Below are positions 26,101 through 35,262 of a stretch of DNA of 64,000 bases, piece after piece. The notes under the pieces were generated by a model that saw only the letters and a list, made by a program, of their open reading frames with translations, searched no databases and had not been told where the DNA came from. The DNA comes from Spirosoma aureum (GTDB taxonomy: Bacteria; Bacteroidota; Bacteroidia; Cytophagales; Spirosomataceae): contig NZ_CP050063.1 of the NCBI RefSeq assembly GCF_011604685.1, forward strand, positions 6,985,001-7,049,000, given 5' to 3'. Numbering within the stretch: the stretch's first letter is position 1; each line of letters starts with the position of its first letter. A program made the translations under genes and the position numbers.

Positions 26101-28124
26101 TGTGCATCCTGTGCAGCTGTACTACCCGGAATATCAGCCAAAATACGTGGCTGAAACTGAAGCCCATTTGTACCGGGCGTTGTCGCTCCTGATGCGAAAC
26201 GATCGGAAATACCCGTTACGCTGACAGGGTTACTAGGACGTCCTGCTCCAGCTAATGGCGAATTGGCACTAATCCGTAATACCCCCGACTGTCCGCCTGC
26301 AGTTATCGTATAGCTTGCGCCACCGGCAAACGTTGGCCCGGAACCGCTAATATCAGCATTCGCAATGGACACAAGTCGTCCCTGATAATTGGCCAGTTGA
26401 TCGGGTGTAATGGCAATAGGCGTCGGCATAACCGTGCCAGCTCCTGAAACAATGGTGAAACTGGTAGCAGCAGGCGAGGTTATTTCGGTAAAGCCATTAA
26501 AGACACTGATCGGGCCACGCGCCAGAACCGAATCACCCAATTGTACCTGTGTAGTCAGATCAGTACCGGAAGGACCGCTATACACGACGATACCACCCGT
26601 TGCGTCCTGAATGTAAATCTGGCGGGCACCGAGTTGGTTCGTAACCGTTACCCGACCCTGAATCGTATAGGTTTGGCCGATGTTAGCCCGTGCAATCGAG
26701 ATGGGTGTAAATGGGCTGTTGGAGTTGACGGTTCCATTCACCGACACTGTAGCGGTAAGGCTGCCCGATACATTCGTAATTGTACCCGTTACCAGGCCGG
26801 CCGAAGTAGCCGTCAGTCGGGCATAAACCACCGGTGAGGCCGTAGCGGCCGGAATTAACACCGACGCGCCAAACCCACTTCCCGATGTTGTGCTCACTTC
26901 AACCCCCGACGGAGCCGTAACCGTAATATCGTTCGTGAGATTAGCCGTTGTCAGTGTATAAGACTGTTCAGCCGATGGCGTGCCCTGTGTAGTCGAAAAT
27001 CCTGTTAATGTAGTCGGAGCCGCCGTTAATATTGGCGCACTGGGCGCATTGACCTGACCGCTAACCGATACAGAAGCCGTTAGTGTTCCGGCATACGTAT
27101 TGGTAATTGTACCACTAAATGCGCCCGTCGCAGCAGTGTTAGCTATCCGGGCATAAACTACCTGAGATACACTCCCCGATGAAGGCGAAATGGATAAGGT
27201 AGGGCCAAACGAAGAATTATCGGTACTTAATTCAATACCGGTGGTCGCAGAAACAGACACTGGAGACGATTCCAATGTACTTCCTGTCAGTGTATACGTT
27301 TGCGATGATGAAGCGATGCCTTGTGTGGCAGCATATCCTGTTAATGAAGTTGGTGTAGTCGATAAGGTGGCTACAGGTGTTGAGCTACTCGTCACATCAC
27401 CCCAGGCTGTACCCACCCGAATGTAATCGACGCGTAAATTAGCCGCGCTTCCTGCTGCTCCCTGCCGGAGAGCAATGCTACCGACATTCGATACATCACC
27501 TGCTGTTGATGATGTTGTAGCCGTTACTGTAGGTTCAGGTTGATTTAGAACTGGCTCTATAAATAAACCCGCAATATCATTAGCCGTACCAGCAACTATG
27601 GTGTATTTGAGGACAAGAAAATACGTCGTATTGAGCGCATAAACAGTCGGACTATATACGGGACCAGCTGCGTCTGTCGCTTTAGAAATACCAAACTGCA
27701 TTCCTCCTGTTGTACTTTTAACCCAGACCCTACCGCCAAAAACAGACCCGATTGAAGTCGCCCCAAAATGCAGAAAGTAATCTCCCGACGACTGGGCAGA
27801 CGAAACATTAACGAGGAAAGACGCGTAGACCGAACCCGTGGTTTGCTGAGTAAACGTTCGGTTAATATCTTCTCCCGATGTTGTTAAAGTAGCAGCTCCT
27901 CCCGTTGTCGCTAAACCCGTGTAGGTTAAGCTTGGCGAAGTAGCCATAATAGAATTTGTACCACCCGCATTGTGAGCAGACCACCCTTGCGAGGTTAGGG
28001 AATAAGGTAGTGTTGTAGCACTAAAATCCTCTGTCAATAGTTGAGCCCTCGCCCCTTGGGCAAAGAGCAAAACCATAAGCCACAGCCATAGCTGGCTTAC
28101 TTTACGTAAACATCGAAACATCAT
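23115..28124 (-). CDS. Giant secreted nuclease with Ig-like repeats and T9SS sorting domain
   Basis: 1669 residues. Order: signal peptide (1-27); a beta-sandwich adhesion-like domain to about 240; two Ig-like repeats ending SVSGQV and SVNGTV; an OB-fold-like segment (about 475-660); and an endonuclease/exonuclease/phosphatase domain (about 685-995; IAAWNMEFFG, VVALHAKSGD, VILGDYNDK, TSDHNPIGARF). Three 192-residue repeats follow, each a putative-Ig (He_PIG) module plus a second beta module. A C-terminal type IX sorting domain (about 1585-1669, ending KQVVKLVKQ) completes it. It should be exported through T9SS, stay on the surface or be released, and degrade extracellular DNA, as ExeM-type nucleases do. 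Single-gene unit. Confidence 0.9.
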   Translation of the reverse strand: MMFRCLRKVSQLWLWLMVLLFAQGARAQLLTEDFSATTLPYSLTSQGWSAHNAGGTNSIMATSPSLTYTGLATTGGAATLTTSGEDINRTFTQQTTGSVYASFLVNVSSAQSSGDYFLHFGATSIGSVFGGRVWVKSTTGGMQFGISKATDAAGPVYSPTVYALNTTYFLVLKYTIVAGTANDIAGLFIEPVLNQPEPTVTATTSSTAGDVSNVGSIALRQGAAGSAANLRVDYIRVGTAWGDVTSSSTPVATLSTTPTSLTGYAATQGIASSSQTYTLTGSTLESSPVSVSATTGIELSTDNSSFGPTLSISPSSGSVSQVVYARIANTAATGAFSGTITNTYAGTLTASVSVSGQVNAPSAPILTAAPTTLTGFSTTQGTPSAEQSYTLTTANLTNDITVTAPSGVEVSTTSGSGFGASVLIPAATASPVVYARLTATSAGLVTGTITNVSGSLTATVSVNGTVNSNSPFTPISIARANIGQTYTIQGRVTVTNQLGARQIYIQDATGGIVVYSGPSGTDLTTQVQLGDSVLARGPISVFNGFTEITSPAATSFTIVSGAGTVMPTPIAITPDQLANYQGRLVSIANADISGSGPTFAGGASYTITAGGQSGVLRISANSPLAGAGRPSNPVSVTGISDRFASGATTPGTNGLQFQPRILADIPGSTAAQDAQCGGTESTTLSRDQTLDIAAWNMEFFGADGGTIICPNGNLNYNDMGPTNEDLQQSNAVTVLSKLNADIIATEEISDIDRFKAAVAAIPGSYSYVCSDKFSYYFQDECTQTPTGNPPTVFGPTKYAQKVCVIYNKATVTPVLAETKALLFESSPLYTYPSGNGWSSGRLPFMFVGDVTINGTTRRVHVVALHAKSGDAADDFNRRKQDFTDLKTLLDNQYPNANVVILGDYNDKATTSIYTSSPVSSFNNFVTDGTNYNVITKPLEQQNCSTFNSSASFIDHMIVSNDLSAGYIDNSTYVIQPFSIPNYGNTTSDHNPIGARFDLTKLFAPNTAPSVANAIAPQSATVGTGFTFVIPGNTFTDAETPASLTLGVSGLPAGLSFTAPATISGTPSTSVGSPFTVIVTATDPGSLSASTSFQLTVNPAGGGTPGSFTIASVTSINCVTLSAGERNVTFNPVYSGASGSPIAFSVVNERAETTDAGPYTLRLYTDNPVITLKAVQDGTQASFNYNWLAACGTTPPANTAPTVANAIAPQSATVGTGFTFVIPGNTFTDAETPASLTLGVSGLPAGLNFTAPATISGTPSTSVGSPFTVTVTATDPGSLSASTSFLLTVNPAGGGTPGSFTIASVTSINCVTLSAGERNVTFNPVYSGASGSPITFSVVNERAETTDAGPYTLRLYTDNPVITLKAVQDGTQASFSYNWLAACGTTPPANTAPTVANAIAPQSATVGTGFSLVIPGNTFTDAETPGSLTLGVSGLPAGLNFTAPATISGTPSTSVGSPFTVTVTATDPGSLSASTSFQLTVSPAGGGTPGFAITSVNTINCETISASEKNVTFTPVYSGVTGDPITFSVVNERIPTTNPGPYTLRLYTDNSTITLKAEQLGVVSTFSYNWLSACNSGTRIGVNESGEALSVQILGNPVANESVEVEIRGAAGQKLHLQTLDSRGRSVNVTTIEQASTIERTTLSLGRSTGVYFLQVTSPTQKQVVKLVKQ
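23400..25110. repeat. Three tandem 576-bp repeats inside the secreted nuclease gene
   Basis: The units meet near 24527 and 23951 and have a period of 576 bases (192 codons), each encoding NTAPxVANAIAPQSATVGTG through to the YNWLAACG-type end. The first two units are nearly identical in DNA and the third (C-terminal) is more diverged in its second half. This indicates recent duplication or ongoing homogenisation, and is a likely site of copy-number change and of assembly error. Confidence 0.9.
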
Positions 28125-28327
28125 ATAAATTGGATTAGTAAAACTGAGGTAAATTTAGTCTAAACCCAGCTCTTTGGTTTTATCTGATCATTAAATAATG
28201 GGTTCACACGATCAATTTAACCTCCTCTTTATAGTGATCGCATCAGCCAGTTAACTAAATAAATATAAACATAAACTTGTAGTAAATTTATCATAAGTAA
28301 ATAAATGTTAAATAATTGATTACTAGA

Positions 28328-29011
28328 TTAGTTCACAATTCGAAATGCCATTTTTGCCTTCTCACGCGATAGTGCATTGAAATGCCACCACTCGAATTCA
28401 ATCGAACTAAATCCACCCTGTCGCATGGCCGTCCGAAGGATCTGGCGGTTATCTATCTGCTTCTGGGTCAATTTGCCCGCTTTTAGTAATTCGTCTTCTC
28501 GGGACGGATAGGCCAGTTCACCGAAAAAATCGTATTTCGTACCCATATCGAGTGGCTTACCATCTTGAGTAGCAACGGTTAAATCGACGGCACATCCGTA
28601 GTTATGAATGGAACCCTTTCGTGGATCAGCCACGTATTTCTGACGTTCGTTTTCGGGCATATCAGGCAATGCATTCCAGAGATTCCACTGGGCTGTACGG
28701 GGCCGGGCAGCATCATAAACCAGTAACCGTAAATCGGGATGATGTTCCTGAAGATACTTACTGGCGCTGGCGAGTTTTTTAGCGGCCATGGGTTGCATAT
28801 ACGCCCGCGTGAGGTCACCATATACGTCTTTGCCGACAAAGTTGTCGGTCGTTGAGTATTTAAGCTCAACCAGAATGGATGGGTCTATTTTTTGCACATC
28901 AACCAGGCCTTGTTTTACCATTGCCTGTTCGAAACTCTGCGCAAAGAGCGACAGAGCGAATGTATGAACGAGTGAAAAAGTAACTGCAAAAATTGGAATG
29001 TGTATCTTCAT
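28328..29011 (-). CDS. Exported VanX/DdpX-like D-Ala-D-Ala dipeptidase (M15D)
   Basis: 227 residues from the ATG at 29011; a TTG at 29029 is also in frame but unnecessary. A signal peptide ends near LFAQ. The zinc ligands of the family are present with VanX spacing: His136 and Asp143 in GSIHNYGCAVDL, catalytic Glu207 and His210 in EFEWWHF, and Arg103 in YDAARP. VanX-type enzymes cleave D-Ala-D-Ala. Exported homologues outside resistance clusters are usually linked to peptidoglycan recycling. No vanH or vanA is nearby, so a vancomycin-resistance role is not indicated. Confidence 0.9.
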   Translation of the reverse strand: MKIHIPIFAVTFSLVHTFALSLFAQSFEQAMVKQGLVDVQKIDPSILVELKYSTTDNFVGKDVYGDLTRAYMQPMAAKKLASASKYLQEHHPDLRLLVYDAARPRTAQWNLWNALPDMPENERQKYVADPRKGSIHNYGCAVDLTVATQDGKPLDMGTKYDFFGELAYPSREDELLKAGKLTQKQIDNRQILRTAMRQGGFSSIEFEWWHFNALSREKAKMAFRIVN

Positions 29012-29104
29012 CGACTTACGTTGCGTCAAAATTGGTTTATGCCAAACGATCCAGTAAACTTACAGCATTTCTAACCAAGCTATAAAGAATGAATAAACGA
29101 AGGT

Positions 29105-29134
29105 AATTCGCTCGTTCACTCTTTCGCTCATTAA
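29105..29134 (+). repeat. Octamer-based repeat just before the SpmAB start codon
   Basis: Three successive octamers of the form (A/T)TTC(G/A)CTC, followed by ATTAA, end six bases before the ATG at 29141. The same 30-base element, differing at two positions, lies just before argH (35322-35351), and an inverted copy lies at 35263-35291. Confidence 0.75.
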
Positions 29135-29140
29135 CAACGC

Positions 29141-30376
29141 ATGGCTCTTAACTACATTTGGGTTGCTTTCTTTGTCATTGCTTTTCTGGTTGCCCTAGCC
29201 AAACTGATTTTCCTGGGCGATACCGAAATTTTTAAAATCATTGTAGAGGGACTCTTCGATTCGTCGAAAGTAGCCGTTATGGATATTGCACTGCCCTTGG
29301 CGGGGGTTATGACCTTTTTCCTTGGTCTGCTCAACATCGGCGAAAAAGCGGGAGCCATTAATTTTATGGCCCGAATCATTGGCCCTTTTTTCCATAAACT
29401 GTTCCCGGAAGTTCCCAAAGATCACCCGGCAAACGGCCAGATGATCATGAACTTCTCGGCGAATATGATTGGCCTCGACAATGCCGCTACGCCATTCGGC
29501 CTCAAAGCAATGGCTAGTTTGCAGGAGCTGAACCCGAGTAAAGACACAGCCTCCAACGCCCAGATTATGTTTCTGGTATTACACACATCTGGCCTACAGA
29601 TCATTCCACTCAGTGTCATGGCGCAACGGGCCATTCTGGGCGCTACAGATCCATCGGACGTGTTTATTCCCTGTGTCATTGGCACCTATGTAACCACAGT
29701 TGTTGCGTTGGTAGCCGTTGCCATTAAGCAGCGGATAAACCTCATCAATGCAACTGTGCTGGGCTGGCTGGGTGGCGTTACAGCGGTGATTGGGGGAGCC
29801 TTATGGCTGTTGGCCGGCCGACCCAAAGAAGAAATCGAAACCTTTTCGAAGGTGTTTGGCAACGTCGTTCTGATGACCCTCATTGTTTCGTTTCTTCTCG
29901 GGGCCATCTGGAAAAAGGTTCCCATTTTTGAGACGTTCATTGAAGGAGCGAAAGGCGGGTTTGAAACGACGGTAAAGATCATTCCCTATCTGGTGGGAAT
30001 GCTGGTAGCTATTGGTGCCTTCCGAAACGCCGGAGCCATGGACTATCTGGTTGGTGGTCTGAAATACCTGTTTGCGTTAACGGGCATGAATACCGACTTT
30101 ACCGATGCGCTCCCCGTGGCACTGATGAAACCCCTGAGTGGCGCCGGCGCAAGGGCTTTGATGATCGATGCCATGAAACAATTTGGGCCGGATTCTTTCG
30201 TCGGTCGACTGGTTTGCATCTTTCAGGGGTCGGCCGATACCACTTTTTACATCGTAGCCCTGTATTTTGGCTCGGTGGGCATCCGTAATTCACGCCATGC
30301 CATACCCTACGGATTATTTGCCGATTTAGTTGGCGTTATCGCAGGTATTGCACTAGGATATTTCTTTTTTCACTGA
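29141..30376 (+). CDS. Fused SpmA-SpmB nucleoside-recognition-domain membrane protein
   Basis: 411 residues, strongly hydrophobic with about ten spans. It contains both Gate/nucleoside-recognition halves: MNFSANMIGLDNAATPFGLKA in the SpmA half and GLVCIFQGSADTTFYIVALYF-type sequence in the SpmB half (residues about 350-370). In Bacillus these are two spore maturation proteins; in Bacteroidota one fused protein is common and the organism need not sporulate. The transported substrate is unknown. Its start codon lies directly behind the octamer repeat shared with argH. Confidence 0.9.
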   Translation: MALNYIWVAFFVIAFLVALAKLIFLGDTEIFKIIVEGLFDSSKVAVMDIALPLAGVMTFFLGLLNIGEKAGAINFMARIIGPFFHKLFPEVPKDHPANGQMIMNFSANMIGLDNAATPFGLKAMASLQELNPSKDTASNAQIMFLVLHTSGLQIIPLSVMAQRAILGATDPSDVFIPCVIGTYVTTVVALVAVAIKQRINLINATVLGWLGGVTAVIGGALWLLAGRPKEEIETFSKVFGNVVLMTLIVSFLLGAIWKKVPIFETFIEGAKGGFETTVKIIPYLVGMLVAIGAFRNAGAMDYLVGGLKYLFALTGMNTDFTDALPVALMKPLSGAGARALMIDAMKQFGPDSFVGRLVCIFQGSADTTFYIVALYFGSVGIRNSRHAIPYGLFADLVGVIAGIALGYFFFH

Positions 30377-30436
30377 GCAAAAACACCTTTGACGGTGTTA
30401 TACCATTAGCAAAACCAGCTCAACAGATTAATCTAC

Positions 30437-30613
30437 ATGAATATTACGCAAGTCCGCGAACATCTTCATCGACTGATCGACGAAGTAGACGACATTTATG
30501 TACTCAATGGCCTGTATCGCACGCTGCTCTCCGACAAACGACAACGTGAAGATTACGAGAAAGAACAGGCTCGGTCTGACGAAAAAAAACAGACTCGGGG
30601 ACGCTCTCATTAA
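30437..30613 (+). CDS. Small hydrophilic protein, 58 residues
   Basis: ATG at 30437 to TAA at 30611-30613. The protein begins MNITQVREHLHRLIDEVDDI, continues YVLNGLYRTLLSDKRQRED and ends with a charged tail. The N-terminal helix resembles short antitoxin-like or addiction-module proteins of Bacteroidota, but no toxin partner is next to it. It follows SpmAB by 60 bases. Its stop codon overlaps the stop of the convergent DUF1345 gene by two bases (TTAA shared), so no terminator fits between them. Confidence 0.6.
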   Translation: MNITQVREHLHRLIDEVDDIYVLNGLYRTLLSDKRQREDYEKEQARSDEKKQTRGRSH

Positions 30614-31272
30614 AGCTTCCCGGAAAGGCCCCCAACCGTTAGCGCAATGATGATCGTATTGAACAGAAACGACAGCACCCCATGCGCTAAAGCCACTCGG
30701 CGTATGCGTTTCGAACTGATGGCTACGTCAGATACCTGACTTGTCATACCGATGATGAATGCGAAGTAGGCAAAATCCAGATAATCTGGTTCTGGATCAC
30801 TGGGAAATTCCAGCCCACCGGGCCGTTTCTTCTGGTTTGGATCATTGCCATAAAACAGGTGAGCATATCGGATCGTAAACAGTGTATGAACGAGCGTCCA
30901 GGAACTCGCTACAGCCAGAATGGCCAGTATAATGCTCTGTGACCGGTTATCATCGCTTATGGAATCCAGTAAAACAATAACAGCAAATAAGCTGGCGATA
31001 GCGGCCACAAGCACAAAAATCAGGATCATGACCCGGCTGGAATCTTCAAGGCGGGAAAGCTGAGGTAATTCGCGGGGGTGCGCGTTAAAAATAGTCAGCC
31101 ACATCAGAAACAGCATCGTTAGCGCAAAAACCACCCAAATAATGGTTGTACAAGCTGCGCCACTGACTACATCTGTCATCCAGAAGTAGGCGAACAGGGC
31201 AGCTATCGAAGCAATGATCAACCGATGGCTGAGATCAAAACGAGTGATTTTAAGTAATAAACTGGATAGCAT
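30610..31272 (-). CDS. DUF1345 integral membrane protein
   Basis: 220 residues with about five membrane spans. The family pattern is visible in FALTMLFLMWLTIFNAHP, SSWTLVHTLFTIRYAHLFYG and PDYLDFAYFAFIIGMTSQVSDVAI. The activity of DUF1345 proteins is not known. The 3' end overlaps the stop of the small plus-strand gene. A hairpin (31297-31304 with 31325-31333) sits in its leader region. Confidence 0.9.
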   Translation of the reverse strand: MLSSLLLKITRFDLSHRLIIASIAALFAYFWMTDVVSGAACTTIIWVVFALTMLFLMWLTIFNAHPRELPQLSRLEDSSRVMILIFVLVAAIASLFAVIVLLDSISDDNRSQSIILAILAVASSWTLVHTLFTIRYAHLFYGNDPNQKKRPGGLEFPSDPEPDYLDFAYFAFIIGMTSQVSDVAISSKRIRRVALAHGVLSFLFNTIIIALTVGGLSGKL

Positions 31273-31475
31273 ATCCTCGATTGATTGAAGCGAAAAAAAC
31301 TCCCTGGCTATACGTCAGGAAAACGGGGAGTTTATGTAAAATTTTTTGCCGCAAGCCACTGCCCTGGCGAACTGTAGGACGGCTTTCAACAAAAGTCCCA
31401 CTATTTTGTAAACATATCATTCCGCTACCTCAATAAGAAATTCCGCAGGGTTCCGATTCGTCGTACTTTCGCGTC

Positions 31476-32726
31476 ATGTTTCAGCATACGCTTCGGCTTT
31501 ACAGAAATGCTTATCAGGGCCTGACACCATCGGTATGGCTGTTGGCAGGAGTCATGCTGATCAACCGTTGTGGCACAATGGTTCTGCCTTTTCTGACGCT
31601 TTATCTTACCCAGTCGTTACATTATTCGGTCACAGAAGCGGGCATTGTGATGGCCGTTTATGGGATGGGGGCCTTTGTTGGCACGTTTATCGGCGGTCGG
31701 CTAACCGACCGGTTCGGGTTTTATTATGTCCAGCTGTTCAGCCTGCTCTTCGGCGGAGCTTTTCTGCTGCTACTTCAGTTTGTTACAGGCTTCTACCTAC
31801 TCTGTAGTAGCGTCTTTACCTTTACACTTCTCGGCGACTCATTCAGGCCAGCTAATCAGGCTGCCATAGCCCACTATTCTGATCCGGATACCCGCACGCG
31901 AGCGTTCTCGCTCAACCGGCTAGCCGTCAATCTTGGCTGGGCCGTTGGTGGCGCAGTGGGTGGTTGGCTGGCCGGAATTAATTACAGCCTTCTTTTCTGG
32001 GCCGACGGCCTGACCTGCCTGGTAGCAGGCTTCGTTCTCTGGCTGTACTTGCCTGTTCCAGAAACATCTTTAGTCGCGAAGGCTAACCATGTTATTATCA
32101 ACGATGTACCAGCGAAGACATGTTCTTCGGCATCACCCTACCGTGATACATTATTCATTGCATTCGTGCTGTGTGCGGCCTTATATCTGACCGTATTCAT
32201 GCAGTTGTTCTCCATTGTCCCGTTATTTTTCAAGCGAGTGCTCCTGATGACGGAAAGTACAATCGGGCTGATGATGGCACTAAACGGCGTGTTTATCGTC
32301 GTAATTGAAATGGCCTTGGTCTATGAACTTGAGCAACGTAAACTATCGAAAATTAACCTGATCATAACGGGCGTTATTCTGACGGCGGTCTCCTATCTAT
32401 CCCTGGCTGTAACTGGCTGGGCAGGGTTATCAGGAATAGCTATCGCGCTGGTTTTTATCATATTCGCTACGATCAGCGAAATGCTGGTGATGCCTTTCAT
32501 TCAATCATTCACCGTACAACGATCCAATCCAGCTACACGAGGGCAATACCTGGCTTTGTACTCGATGGGGGGTGCACTGGCCCAGACCACAGCTCCAGCC
32601 TTTGGCTCACAGATGGTCGCTCATTTCGGTTTTTCTGTACATTGGCTAACCATTACGCTACTAAGTTTAGTAGGAGCATGCGGTTTCTGGTTACTTCGAC
32701 AACGTTTAGAAACAAGGGAGCCATAG
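31476..32726 (+). CDS. MFS transporter
   Basis: 416 residues, twelve predicted spans. The signature loop between spans 2 and 3 is GAFVGTFIGGRLTDRFGFYYVQ, and the N-terminus MLINRCGTMVLPFLTLYLTQ matches drug or peptide exporters of the MFS_1 type. Substrate is not predictable. A TACTTTCG element ends about six bases before the ATG, which would give an almost leaderless transcript if it is the -7 box. Confidence 0.88.
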   Translation: MFQHTLRLYRNAYQGLTPSVWLLAGVMLINRCGTMVLPFLTLYLTQSLHYSVTEAGIVMAVYGMGAFVGTFIGGRLTDRFGFYYVQLFSLLFGGAFLLLLQFVTGFYLLCSSVFTFTLLGDSFRPANQAAIAHYSDPDTRTRAFSLNRLAVNLGWAVGGAVGGWLAGINYSLLFWADGLTCLVAGFVLWLYLPVPETSLVAKANHVIINDVPAKTCSSASPYRDTLFIAFVLCAALYLTVFMQLFSIVPLFFKRVLLMTESTIGLMMALNGVFIVVIEMALVYELEQRKLSKINLIITGVILTAVSYLSLAVTGWAGLSGIAIALVFIIFATISEMLVMPFIQSFTVQRSNPATRGQYLALYSMGGALAQTTAPAFGSQMVAHFGFSVHWLTITLLSLVGACGFWLLRQRLETREP

Positions 32727-32839
32727 AACTGCTCCGTTGAGAAAGACTGACCGGTTACTGATTCGCTTGTGTTTTCTGATCGATTTTATACTTTTCAATA
32801 ACAAAAACGGGTAGACATCGGTCTTCTACACATCTCTTC

Positions 32840-32871
32840 ACGCGAGTTGGTAAAATTTGTTCAACTCGCGT
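32840..32871. promoter_or_regulatory. 10-bp inverted repeat upstream of the GH97 gene
   Basis: ACGCGAGTTG (32840-32849) and CAACTCGCGT (32862-32871) are perfect inverted copies with a 12-base centre. The centre contains a near -7 element (TAAAATTTG). The ATG is 33 bases downstream. It could be an operator that blocks the promoter or a leader hairpin. Confidence 0.45.
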
Positions 32872-32904
32872 CCTGCCTGCTATTTCCTAAACTTCGAAAC
32901 AGCT

Positions 32905-34980
32905 ATGCCTAACTATCTACTAATCACAATTTTATCTGGCCTTTTGCTGGCGAAATCGTATGCCCAGCCACTGATTTCCACGACCTCGCCAAACCAATCC
33001 ATTAACCTTGTTATACGAAACACCTCGGAAGGCAATATTTCCTATCAGGTCTCCTATAAAGGGAAAGCCGTCATTGAACCCGCTGGCCTGGGATTTATTC
33101 TGAGCAAACCACAAGTATCGCTATCTCGATTTACCATCATTGCAGCAGACTCCTCTACAGTCGATGAAAACTGGCAGCCCGTTTGGGGAGAAACCAACCG
33201 AATCCGTAATCAGTATAAAGAGTTAGTGCTCACATTACAGGACAAATCCGCTTCAAACATCCGGCTGCGCATACGATTTCGGGTGTTTAATGATGGGTTG
33301 GGATTCCGCTATGAGTTTCCCGAACAGACAACCCTTACTCACTTTATTGTGGCCGATGAACTGACCCAGTTTGTTCTGGCAGCTGACCATAAAACGTTCT
33401 GGATGCCGGGTGATTATGACTCGAATGAATACCTCTATAACACGACCAAACTGAGCGAAATTGACGCTGTCGCTGCGGCCGATCGGGAAAAAGATACGGC
33501 CTTAAAATCGGTAATCGGTCCCGACGCTGTTCAAACTCCTTTACTTTTCAAAACAGACAACAACCTGTATATCAGCATCTACGAAGCCGCATTAGTAAAC
33601 TACCCGGTCATGCATCTGAGGGTAGACAAAAGCAAGCGTATCCTCACAGTTCAACTAGTGCCGGATGCGGTGGGCAATAAAGCCTATCTTCAAACGCCCA
33701 CCCAAACACCCTGGCGAACTATTATTGTCAGTGATCAGGCAACCGATTTACTGGCGTCAAAACTGATTTTGAATCTCAACGAGCCATCAAAAATTGGCGA
33801 TGCATCGTGGATCAAACCCCAGAAATTCATAGGTATGTGGTGGGAAATGCACATCGGCAAAGCGACCTGGGAAAAAGCCGGAGGTAAGCATGGGGCCAAC
33901 ACGCGAAACGTCATGAAATACATTGACTTTGCGGCCAAATATGGCTTTGATGGCGTGCTGGTCGAAGGTTGGAATGTTGGCTGGGAGGATTGGTTTGGAA
34001 ACTGGAAAGAAGACGTTTTCGATTTTGTTACCCCCTACCCGGATTACAATCTGGATTCGCTCACCAGCTATGCCCGTCAGAAAGGAGTTCGAATCATCAT
34101 GCATCATGAAACATCGGGCTCGGTTACGAACTACGAACGCCGAATGGATGCGGCCTATCAGTTTATGGTGAAAAAGGGTATCAACACCGTTAAAACGGGC
34201 TATGTCGGTCGTATTATTCCGAGGGGCGAACATCATGATGGACAATGGATGATCAATCACTACCAGCGGGTTGCCGAAAAGACGGCTGAGTATAAAATTA
34301 TGCTGGATTCCCATGAATCGGCCCACCCAACCGGCCTTCATCGTACCTACCCCAACTGGATGGCCAGCGAAGCGGCTCGGGGTAGTGAATTCAATAACGC
34401 CCCAACGCTGGGAATTACACCTGAGCACACCACCATTCTACCATTCACCCGCCTGCTGGGCGGCCCTATGGACTTTACGCCCGGTTTGTTTCGCTTTCGT
34501 TTGAATCAATTTGATAGTACACGGACGCAACGCGTTCGTACAACATTGGCAAAACAACTTGCCTTATATGTTACGCTGTACAGTCCGCTCCAGATGGTGG
34601 CTGATCTGCCCGAGAACTACGAAAAGCACCTGGACGCTTTTCAGTTTATTCGCGATGTGCCGGTTGACTGGGACGATACCAAAGTAGTAGCCGCCGAGCC
34701 GGGCGACTATGTGCTAATTGCCCGTAAAGCCAAAGGTAGTTCTAGCTGGTTTGCCGGAGCTATCACCGACGAAAACAGCCGTGACTTATCGCTCAGTCTG
34801 AGCTTTTTAGAGCTTGGCAACATCTATGAAGCAACGATTTATCGCGATGCAGCCAACACGGATTGGCAAACAAACCCGGAAACGTACCTCATTGAAAAGA
34901 AAACGGTGACCTCTAAAACTACCCTGTCGCTTCACCTGGCCAAAGGAGGTGGCTGCGCTATTCAATTCGTTAAACGCTAA
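32905..34980 (+). CDS. GH97 alpha-glucosidase, inverting (SusB-type)
   Basis: 691 residues from the ATG at 32905, which starts directly with a signal peptide (ending SYAQ); the frame extends 16 codons further upstream without need. The N-terminal beta-sandwich, central barrel and C-terminal beta domain follow family order. Glu402 (MHHETSGS), Glu471 (DSHESAHPTG) and Glu495 (RGSEFN) align at a constant offset of 37 with Glu439, Glu508 and Glu532 of Bacteroides SusB. Calcium-ligand Glu489 also aligns. This points to the inverting subgroup. It releases glucose from alpha-glucans in the periplasm. No SusCD pair is adjacent. Confidence 0.93.
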   Translation: MPNYLLITILSGLLLAKSYAQPLISTTSPNQSINLVIRNTSEGNISYQVSYKGKAVIEPAGLGFILSKPQVSLSRFTIIAADSSTVDENWQPVWGETNRIRNQYKELVLTLQDKSASNIRLRIRFRVFNDGLGFRYEFPEQTTLTHFIVADELTQFVLAADHKTFWMPGDYDSNEYLYNTTKLSEIDAVAAADREKDTALKSVIGPDAVQTPLLFKTDNNLYISIYEAALVNYPVMHLRVDKSKRILTVQLVPDAVGNKAYLQTPTQTPWRTIIVSDQATDLLASKLILNLNEPSKIGDASWIKPQKFIGMWWEMHIGKATWEKAGGKHGANTRNVMKYIDFAAKYGFDGVLVEGWNVGWEDWFGNWKEDVFDFVTPYPDYNLDSLTSYARQKGVRIIMHHETSGSVTNYERRMDAAYQFMVKKGINTVKTGYVGRIIPRGEHHDGQWMINHYQRVAEKTAEYKIMLDSHESAHPTGLHRTYPNWMASEAARGSEFNNAPTLGITPEHTTILPFTRLLGGPMDFTPGLFRFRLNQFDSTRTQRVRTTLAKQLALYVTLYSPLQMVADLPENYEKHLDAFQFIRDVPVDWDDTKVVAAEPGDYVLIARKAKGSSSWFAGAITDENSRDLSLSLSFLELGNIYEATIYRDAANTDWQTNPETYLIEKKTVTSKTTLSLHLAKGGGCAIQFVKR

Positions 34981-35262
34981 CTTAAATCTCGCATTCAAGT
35001 AACCTTACCAATCAGAAAGACAAACTACGAAGCTGTTTATACTTTTCAAAAAGAGCGCTATGAACGTTTTATGTCATTCCGACGATAGAATGCTGGCGTT
35101 GCCAAGTCGTAGTTAAGACTCAGTTTTGCCGTCATTCGCCTGTTTTCCGGCATTTAATTCCATCTTTAATCTTACCTGAACGAAACAGTTTTGGCCCAAT
35201 CCTGAACAGTCTTTGACAGTTCATACGCTCCAACCAACTTTCTTTACGAACTTTGTCCATAT

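Noticed and set aside
28328..29011. Vancomycin-resistance determinant (VanX)
   Set aside because: Active-site motifs match VanX, but there is no VanH/VanA ligase or two-component system, and the protein is exported; a peptidoglycan-recycling dipeptidase is more likely.
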